Source of the DNA: Chloroflexota bacterium
GTDB lineage: Bacteria; Chloroflexota; Anaerolineae; Anaerolineales; UBA4823
NCBI GenBank assembly: GCA_021849525.1
Contig: JAJZSS010000012.1
Coordinates: forward strand, 1-12,266
Direction of reading: 5' to 3'
DNA length: 12,266 bases
The position numbers and the translations under genes are program-made. Below the pieces are notes generated by a model, which was given only the letters and a program-made list of their open reading frames with translations, had not been told where the DNA came from and ran no database searches. Below are positions 7,901-12,266 of the stretch, piece after piece; position 1 is the first letter of the stretch, and every line of letters starts with the position of its first letter.

Positions 7901-10451
7901 GGACTTCGTCCGGATCCAGGCTGGAGATCACATCGCGACTGATCTGATAGAGCAGGGAGAGATGGCGGCGCTCGGTAGCGGCTTGCTGGAATAAGCGTGC
8001 GTTCTCGATGGCGATTGCCGCCTGATCACCCAGCAGGCGGATCATGCGTACTTCCGTATCGCTAAACTGGCGAGGCTGCTTAAAAGCGATGTTCATCACG
8101 CCAACCACCCGGCTGCCAAATTTAAGCGGGACTCCAATGATAGCGCCAGTCCAATTTTCCGGGGTATTTTCGTACAGCGGGTGGCTCGCCATACTCGGAA
8201 TGAGGATGATCTCGCCTGTGCGGGCGACGGTTGCCGTCAGGCCGTTATCGCGCGGCGCGTTGAAGGGTTGGTGGATGGCGCCATCTGCCCAAAGCGCAGC
8301 GGCAAAAGTTAGCTTTCCCTGACCCTGAGATTCGAACAGAAAAATATGGCTGTTATTTGAGTCGGGCAGCAAGCCGATCGTATGTTTAAGGATAGAATCC
8401 AATACCGCGTGCAAATCCAGGCTGGATGTTACACTCAGACTGGCCCGTCGGATCGCTTCCAGCTCCACGGCTCGCTGACCCTGTTCTTCATACAGGCGAG
8501 CATTTTCGATGGCGGTGGCAGCATGGATGGCGAAAGCCTCGGTCAATGAGACTTCATCGGCTGTGTACAGCCCAGGGTGAATCCGGTCCAGGCTCAGCAA
8601 ACCGATCACCCGACCGCGTACTTTGAGCGGCGCGCCCAACCAGGAACGCACATGCCCGCTGATGGCATTCCGTGTCCAGGTGGGGTCTTCCTTCGTATCC
8701 GGGACGACAATCGATTTTCCATGTTCAATGATTTCGATGAAATGGGGAACCGCCCGGGTCGTAAAATTGATTTGGGGGACCAGGCCTGGATCGGTGAAAT
8801 TTTCATACCCGCGCCAGGCATGCATGTAAACTTTCTCACCTTCGACGAGCATGATATTCCCGGTGTCATAGCTTAATATCTGAGCCAGCTGCTCCAGGAT
8901 CGTAAAAAGTACTTCGTGAAGGGAGAGGCTCGAGCCGATCGCTTGCGAGGCATCCCGCAGGGATTCGGCGCGCAGACGCGCCTGGTGCTCGGCTTTAAAC
9001 AGCCGGGCGTTTTCGATGGCGATACTTGCCTGGGCGGCAAAAGACATGGCCAGCTGGGCTTCGTGCAGGGTATAGGCAGCAGGTTTCTGGCTGTCACAGG
9101 TGAGATAACCGATGACCTCGCCCCTCAAGATCATGGGGATTCCCATCCACCCCCTCACGTAGGTGGTGCCCGCCCACCGGTGAAATCGTGGATCAGCCAT
9201 GGCATCCTCTAAAATGACTGGCCCTTGAGCTTCTAAGATTTCCAAAAACAGTGGATCGCGCCCGTCGAAGCGCTGCCCGAGAAATGCATCCCGGTCAACT
9301 TTTCCGCGCAAGGCCATGCCCAGTAAATCACCCTGGTCATATAAAAATACCGCTGCGCTGTCGAGTGGGATAACTTGCTCGAGGTTGATCAGGATTTGCT
9401 CTAATACCTGATCCAATTCGAGGGATGAAGTCAGGGCGGTGGTCGCCTGGCGCACCATTTCTATTTCGTGGGCCCGGGCATTGACCGTTTCCTGCATCTC
9501 CTTAATATCCGTAATGTCATTAAAGATGATCTGCAGCAGGCGTCGGTTATTGGTCTCGAAATGGGTGATCGAGGCGTGGATAAACTGCTGTTTGCCATCC
9601 GGACGGACAAGGGGGAGGTTGAAGGCTATTTCTTGCCCGGTCGCTGCCAGATCAATTAAGTCCCTGCTCTTTTGATTAAACGCCGCAGGATGCAAGTCCG
9701 GTAGGAATTTGCCAACCAGCTCTTCACGGCTGACGCCGATCATTTCGACCATCCGCGGATTCACCGAGAGGACGCATATTGTCGCTGGATCGACAGTCAT
9801 GATCCCATGTACCGAGCTTTCATACAGGCTGCGATAGAGCGTCTCGGCATCTTGCAGGCCAGCGAACAGGCGGGCGTTATCTAATGCCGTTGAGATCTGA
9901 CTGGCAAAAGCTTCGATGGTGGGCTGGTCAATGGGCGTCAGGGCATCGCCGAAGATATGAAAGACACCGCTCAGTTTTTGCTGCAGGTACAGGGGGGTAA
10001 AGAAAGCCGGTTTTCCGCCATATTTATCCAATAGTGGTGCATGGGAGCTGGAAGGCAGGTTCTGGAAAAAACGCGCCACGATGGCTGTGGAATCGGGAGA
10101 AAATATGGTTGCGCCGCGTTGGGTCACCGGGCCTAATTCTGGCAGGGCTGATAAGGCAATTCTATATCCAAGGAAGGATTGTCCTGCCAGCTCGATGACA
10201 GACCGGATACCCGCAGGCGACTGGGTTGTCGCCACTACCTGGATCGTCTCTCCATCTTCTTCTAACAGGCTCAGAGTGCCGTGAAATCCTGCCAGACGCA
10301 CCTGTTGATTAAAGGCATTAAATACGTCTTGCTCGGAGCGCGCCGAGCGTTGGATCGAAGCTGCCGCAGCGTTTAATGCCTGCAGCAGGTTGATATTCAA
10401 TCTATCTCCGTCCCTCGCTGAATGGACAGGGGGATGGCTCAGTTTTGCCAT
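4983..10451 (-). CDS. Giant soluble multi-GAF hybrid sensor histidine kinase
   Basis: An 1822-aa hybrid histidine kinase without signal peptide or membrane helices, so probably cytoplasmic. Approximate order: GAF1 20-192 (divergent), PAS1 203-325, GAF2 345-480, GAF3 505-650, GAF4 670-816, GAF5 835-986, GAF6 1005-1141, a coiled-coil signalling helix (~1142-1180), GAF7 1165-1317, PAS2 1330-1435, HisKA, HATPase and receiver. Several GAFs end in the repeated (A)IENARL(F/Y) helix. The phosphorylatable H1459 lies in GIAHDFNN, typical of hybrid kinases. The ATPase N-box includes N1571, with later DSGHGIPP and GKGTGLGL motifs. The receiver has acidic E1705/D1706/D1707, phospho-acceptor D1751 and K1801. 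All catalytic residues are intact. The start at 10451 has AAGGTG 4 nt upstream. There is no partner regulator, Hpt protein or DNA-binding output in the window. The ligands are unknown. It is transcribed divergently from the radical SAM/AOR module, so a sensory link is possible but unproven. Confidence 0.93.
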   Translation of the reverse strand: MAKLSHPPVHSARDGDRLNINLLQALNAAAASIQRSARSEQDVFNAFNQQVRLAGFHGTLSLLEEDGETIQVVATTQSPAGIRSVIELAGQSFLGYRIALSALPELGPVTQRGATIFSPDSTAIVARFFQNLPSSSHAPLLDKYGGKPAFFTPLYLQQKLSGVFHIFGDALTPIDQPTIEAFASQISTALDNARLFAGLQDAETLYRSLYESSVHGIMTVDPATICVLSVNPRMVEMIGVSREELVGKFLPDLHPAAFNQKSRDLIDLAATGQEIAFNLPLVRPDGKQQFIHASITHFETNNRRLLQIIFNDITDIKEMQETVNARAHEIEMVRQATTALTSSLELDQVLEQILINLEQVIPLDSAAVFLYDQGDLLGMALRGKVDRDAFLGQRFDGRDPLFLEILEAQGPVILEDAMADPRFHRWAGTTYVRGWMGIPMILRGEVIGYLTCDSQKPAAYTLHEAQLAMSFAAQASIAIENARLFKAEHQARLRAESLRDASQAIGSSLSLHEVLFTILEQLAQILSYDTGNIMLVEGEKVYMHAWRGYENFTDPGLVPQINFTTRAVPHFIEIIEHGKSIVVPDTKEDPTWTRNAISGHVRSWLGAPLKVRGRVIGLLSLDRIHPGLYTADEVSLTEAFAIHAATAIENARLYEEQGQRAVELEAIRRASLSVTSSLDLHAVLDSILKHTIGLLPDSNNSHIFLFESQGQGKLTFAAALWADGAIHQPFNAPRDNGLTATVARTGEIILIPSMASHPLYENTPENWTGAIIGVPLKFGSRVVGVMNIAFKQPRQFSDTEVRMIRLLGDQAAIAIENARLFQQAATERRHLSLLYQISRDVISSLDPDEVLERAVALTCQVLGGIVGQAFLYLPAQDRLSLRALYGRPAVRPDELNVLYPMKPGEGLTGWVAKMRQPVFLAEVRDDPRWMHVPDVDENVHAVITAPILAGDELLGILSVSHHRPGAFSEDHLELMMAICQEVGLALSNAHQYQEVQDRLAELTLIQNLTQALNQRLEPRQMLSETAKQLVVQAGYELVRIYLVENGRGVLAAQSSRSAAQSNPPAPDALLQKVLADRQTIIQTVAQPDNLSKPTTWACVPVFRQASVTGAICVASQQPEQLTSHDLDLLEVLAGQMSVALENTRLYEQIRAHADELEETVHQRTTELAELYELSQEIGFSLSYDELLKLLLRRLQNAFHNDVVAGYLSGSSIAPLTVTITRPVSTQAMSQISKIIWDVLQENDQDTSPPPELNLQVVKLSEYDDLESSEVEQLTTLITAPIFTGKRLAGMLILGSEQAAPFDTEQYRLLNTFANQARTAVQRLEAILTAQQKHLEHLVQNIPIGTVLLDENLNILVANPLGQEILAVLSDQTANANLTQSGRLPVSELIERQDNSLPLVIELDGLPRRVFEAQIRPVQGEIRQWVLTLREVTRERESQERIQSQERLATVGQLAAGIAHDFNNIMAAILVYADLLRTDPNLAAASREKLDIIERQIQRAASLIRQILDFSRRSVMEQTDIDLLPFIKELDQMLGRVLPENIRLELNYLPGSYMVNVDPTRMQQVFMNLALNARDAMPQGGVLQFELGQVNFDKRHPAPLPDMPEGKWITIAVKDSGHGIPPEIRQHIFEPFFTTKPVGKGTGLGLAQVYGIIRHHDGYIDVQSKVGAGTTLRIYLPALEKTTASLTPGLPAADLVGAGETVLVVEDDPATREALQALLEAKQFNVLTAPDGLHGLTVFQHSKQPVSLVISDIVMPEMGGIELYTQTHQFHPETKMLFITGHPLNEQDQIKLEHSSIHWLQKPFSVREFNQAVQDLLGSKPAA

Positions 10452-10479
10452 GCTTCACCTTGAGAGCATCATCAATAAT

Positions 10480-10492
10480 CGTCCGGGGGACG
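10480..10492 (-). other. Small hairpin in the kinase 5' leader
   Basis: CGTCC and GGACG form a perfect 5-bp stem around a 3-nt loop, about 28 nt upstream of the kinase start codon and downstream of its putative -10 box. It could affect mRNA stability or translation. No T-tract follows, so it is not a terminator. Confidence 0.3.
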
Positions 10493-10505
10493 CACTCTGA
10501 TCTGG

Positions 10506-10511
10506 ATTATA
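10506..10511 (-). promoter_or_regulatory. Candidate -10 box for the kinase gene
   Basis: The minus strand carries a perfect TATAAT, itself inside the imperfect palindrome GGATATAATCC, 54 bp upstream of the kinase ATG. No good -35 hexamer at 16-18 bp was found; TTGTAA lies 22 bp upstream. An activator-dependent promoter would fit, but this is inferred from one hexamer. Confidence 0.4.
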
Positions 10512-10620
10512 TCCATCTTCTGAGGGCTAATCCTTACAAGGTTGTCGGTTATTTTTCCGGGCGTGACAATTTGCGAGCATACACCGGACTTTAGTCACTC
10601 GAATTCTACATAGAAACAGC

Positions 10621-10648
10621 TACAATAAATTGACGCATTATTGTCAAT
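10621..10648 (+). promoter_or_regulatory. Candidate -10 box and overlapping inverted-repeat operator for the radical SAM gene
   Basis: TACAAT at 10621-10626 is a plausible -10 box. It is followed at once by a perfect 6-bp inverted repeat, ATTGAC (10629-10634) N8 GTCAAT (10643-10648), which would cover the expected transcription start. A protein bound there would block initiation, so this is a candidate repressor operator. Alternatively the TTGACG in the left arm is itself a -35 element, although no good -10 follows at the usual distance. The site lies about 70 bp upstream of the radical SAM start codon. The binding protein is unknown; an autoregulatory role for the AbrB-like domain of that gene is conjecture. 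Confidence 0.4.
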
Positions 10649-10713
10649 CAACCCTTATTGGTTGGAGTTTATCGGTATTCAATGCTGGATGTGAAATTGA
10701 ACTCAGGTGGAGT

Positions 10714-11967
10714 ATGGATTTACAATCGAATCTCTGGGCAGAGGTGGACGACCAGGGCAGGCTGATCCTGCCAAAAGAAATCTCCGAATCCTATGGCGTG
10801 AAACCGGGGAACCGGGTGCGGATCGAGCCGAACGCCAATCACATCCGTTTGCATCGTTCGACATCCAACCTGCAAAAAGTGTATATCGAGCCAACCGATC
10901 TGTGTAACCTCAACTGCACGATTTGCATTCGCAATGGATGGGATGAAACCCTGGGCCGGATGTCTCAGGAGACTTTTGAGCATATTCTCAATGGATTAAA
11001 AAAACTGCCTTCCATGCCGACTGTCTTTTTCGGTGGGTTGGGGGAGCCCCTCTTTCATCCGCGCACCATGGATTGGATCGAGCAACTCAAGGCATGCGGT
11101 GCGCCGGTTGAGCTGATCACCAATGGAACCACGCTCACCGAAAAAAATTCACGCCGCCTGATTAAAGCCGGATTGGATGTGCTGTGGGTTTCCCTGGACG
11201 GCGCGACCGCGGAGAGTTATGCGGATGTGCGCCTGGGCGCAGAATTACCCAAAGTTCTGGCTAACCTGAATGTATTTCGCCAGCTGCGGCGCGGGGGTCA
11301 CAAGCCCACTCCTGAGATCGGGATCGCCTTTGTTGCCATGCGCAAGAATATCGGTGACCTGCCCGAGCTGTTAAAAATCGGTCGCCAGCTTGGCGCCAGC
11401 CGTTTCTCGGTGAGCAATGTAATGCCCTACACCCCAGATATGCAGGATCAGATGCTCTACCGGCGAACCTTGAGCGATATCGCCTATATGACCTCTCCCT
11501 GGTTGCCCAGGCTCAGCCTCCCCAAATTTGACTTCGATGACCATACGAAAGATGCCTTCTACAGCGCCCTGAACAGCGGCTACAACGTCAATTTTGCCGG
11601 CAACAGCCTGAGCGGCGCGAACGATGTGTGTAATTTTGTCGAGGGCGGCACCATGTCGATCAGCTGGGATGGCAGTGTCAGCCCTTGTTGGCCGTTGATG
11701 CACAACCATATCAGCTACTTGCATGGCAAGGAGCACCGTTCCTTCAAGCATGTAATCGGCAATGTCAATGAGCAAGAATTGGAAGCCCTGTGGTTGGAAC
11801 CAGGGTATGTGGCGTATCGCGAAAAGGTGCAGAGTTTTGGTTTTGCTCCCTGTACATTTTGCGGCGGCTGCGATCTCTCCGAGGCGAATGTCGAAGACTG
11901 CCTGGGAAATGAGTTTCCGGCTTGCGGAAGCTGCTTATGGTCTCAGGGTGTAATCCAGTGCCCATGA
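10714..11967 (+). CDS. AbrB-like/radical SAM/SPASM protein, probable maturase of a tungsten oxidoreductase
   Basis: A 417-aa three-part protein. Residues 8-47 resemble an AbrB/MazE-type swapped-hairpin domain (AEVDDQGRLILPKEI, then GVKPGNRVRIEP). The radical SAM core carries the CxxxCxxC cluster ligands C64, C68 and C71 in LCNLNCTIC, and a GGLGEP motif at 107-112. The C-terminal SPASM-type region has C306, C325, C380, C383, C386, C396, C404, C407 and C416, enough for auxiliary Fe-S clusters. Start 10714 is preceded by AGGTGG; the frame is open further upstream but lacks a supported start. This architecture beside an AOR-family gene matches the family described as tungsten-cofactor oxidoreductase radical SAM maturase (TIGR04317, by recall). 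Such proteins are thought to modify or assemble the partner oxidoreductase, although the reaction is unknown. The AOR gene begins 170 bp downstream on the same strand. Function is inferred from domains and neighbour. Confidence 0.88.
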   Translation: MDLQSNLWAEVDDQGRLILPKEISESYGVKPGNRVRIEPNANHIRLHRSTSNLQKVYIEPTDLCNLNCTICIRNGWDETLGRMSQETFEHILNGLKKLPSMPTVFFGGLGEPLFHPRTMDWIEQLKACGAPVELITNGTTLTEKNSRRLIKAGLDVLWVSLDGATAESYADVRLGAELPKVLANLNVFRQLRRGGHKPTPEIGIAFVAMRKNIGDLPELLKIGRQLGASRFSVSNVMPYTPDMQDQMLYRRTLSDIAYMTSPWLPRLSLPKFDFDDHTKDAFYSALNSGYNVNFAGNSLSGANDVCNFVEGGTMSISWDGSVSPCWPLMHNHISYLHGKEHRSFKHVIGNVNEQELEALWLEPGYVAYREKVQSFGFAPCTFCGGCDLSEANVEDCLGNEFPACGSCLWSQGVIQCP

Positions 11968-12002
11968 AAGAAAATCGTTGGTAGAATCTAATTAAACGCG
12001 GT

Positions 12003-12031
12003 GTAAACAAGGCCCATGGATGGTTTACCAT
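12003..12031 (+). other. Overlapping inverted repeats upstream of the AOR gene
   Basis: GTAAAC (12003-12008) pairs with GTTTAC (12023-12028) over 14 nt. An alternative, ATGG TTTA CCAT (12020-12031), uses part of the same bases, and the loop contains the palindrome CCATGG. Because the two pairings exclude each other, this could be a switching leader or a protein-binding site. No T-tract follows, so it is not an obvious terminator for the radical SAM gene. Confidence 0.35.
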
Positions 12032-12036
12032 AACGT

Positions 12037-12100
12037 AGGCGGAGGTGCAGATTTCAATATCCTCGAGAAAAATCCAAATATCTGCTTCTGGTTCCTGCCT
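12037..12100 (+). other. Potential structured leader of the AOR gene
   Basis: AGGCGG (12037-12042) can pair with CTGCCT (12095-12100, one G-T pair), enclosing a second perfect stem GCAGAT (12047-12052) / ATCTGC (12080-12085) around a 27-nt loop. The structure ends 26 nt before the AOR Shine-Dalgarno. A molybdenum/tungsten-cofactor riboswitch is conceivable because such elements precede genes of cofactor users, but I cannot match the Moco consensus by eye. Confidence 0.35.
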
Positions 12101-12137
12101 CAAACATAATACCAGGAAGTAAAAAAGGAGAAAAATC

Positions 12138-12266
12138 ATGCTCGGAGGTTATGCCAATCGGATGGCCCATGTGGACCTGTCCACTGGGAAGGTTGAATAC
12201 AAGGCCATTCCTGAGGAATGGGCTCGAAAATATATCGGGGCGCGCGGCCTGGGCGTCAAGTATGTT
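12138..12266 (+). CDS. Aldehyde ferredoxin oxidoreductase family protein, N-terminus (partial)
   Basis: The first 43 codons of a gene cut by the window edge. The ATG at 12138 follows GGAG (12127-12130) with 7-nt spacing. The peptide carries the family N-terminal pattern: GGYANRMAHVDLSTG (residues 3-17), IPEEW (25-29) and YIGARGLGVKYV (32-43). These residues begin the AOR domain that folds around the bis-pterin tungsten cofactor. AOR enzymes oxidise aldehydes or related substrates, usually with ferredoxin as electron acceptor, in anaerobes. The substrate and the Fe-S ligands lie outside the window. The preceding AbrB/radical SAM gene is the typical partner of one AOR subgroup, so this is probably its client, and the two may share a transcript across the 170-bp gap. 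Confidence 0.88.
   Translation, partial: MLGGYANRMAHVDLSTGKVEYKAIPEEWARKYIGARGLGVKYV

Noticed and set aside
10630..10713. 28-codon upstream extension of the radical SAM protein from a TTG
   Set aside because: It would begin inside the inverted repeat and has no Shine-Dalgarno. AGGTGG sits correctly before the ATG at 10714, and the AbrB-like domain starts just after it.
11765..12139. Minus-strand 124-codon ORF with a hydrophobic N-terminus across the radical SAM/AOR gap
   Set aside because: The hydrophobic start is the complement of the A-rich AOR ribosome binding site, and the rest overlaps the conserved SPASM coding region. No supporting start signal was seen.

Overview
The window reads as a stretch of a bacterial chromosome of moderate to high G+C content. 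It most resembles the Chloroflexota, probably an Anaerolineae-type anaerobe. That placement is inferred from gene style: a very large soluble multi-GAF hybrid histidine kinase, a MetRS of the HVGN/KISGS type, a tungsten-type aldehyde ferredoxin oxidoreductase (AOR) with its radical SAM partner, and candidate leaderless promoters. No rRNA or other direct taxonomic marker was seen.

Layout. Positions 1-120 hold the 3' end of a structured transcript, possibly SRP RNA, closed by a strong intrinsic terminator. metG (197-1981, +) follows. A strong hairpin at 2008-2044 separates metG from a convergent two-gene minus-strand unit: a stand-alone CinA/PncC amidase (2295-2777) and an abutting 77-aa protein (2061-2294). 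The 111-bp gap at 2778-2888 appears to hold back-to-back promoters, each placing its start codon at or next to the transcription start, for the amidase gene and for uvrC (2889-4751, +). Just after uvrC is an overlooked 40-codon gene for a one-helix membrane peptide (4775-4897). An imperfect hairpin at 4929-4974 separates it from the convergent hybrid kinase gene (4983-10451, -), which encodes 1822 aa: about seven GAF domains, two PAS domains, HisKA, HATPase and a C-terminal receiver.

The right end is the most interesting part. A 262-bp divergent intergenic region (10452-10713) with candidate promoters and an inverted repeat leads to a gene (10714-11967, +) for an AbrB-like/radical SAM/SPASM fusion. 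After a 170-bp structured gap comes the start of an AOR-family gene (12138 to the window edge). Radical SAM proteins of this architecture are known neighbours of tungsten oxidoreductases and are thought to mature them. The fused AbrB-like segment, the inverted repeat and the structured AOR leader suggest a self-regulated module, and the divergent kinase is a candidate sensor for the same process. These links are inferred from position.

The left two thirds is mainly housekeeping (translation, NAD salvage, nucleotide excision repair). No mobile element, CRISPR array, tRNA gene or clear sign of horizontal transfer was found. No stretch longer than 300 bases lacks a gene.
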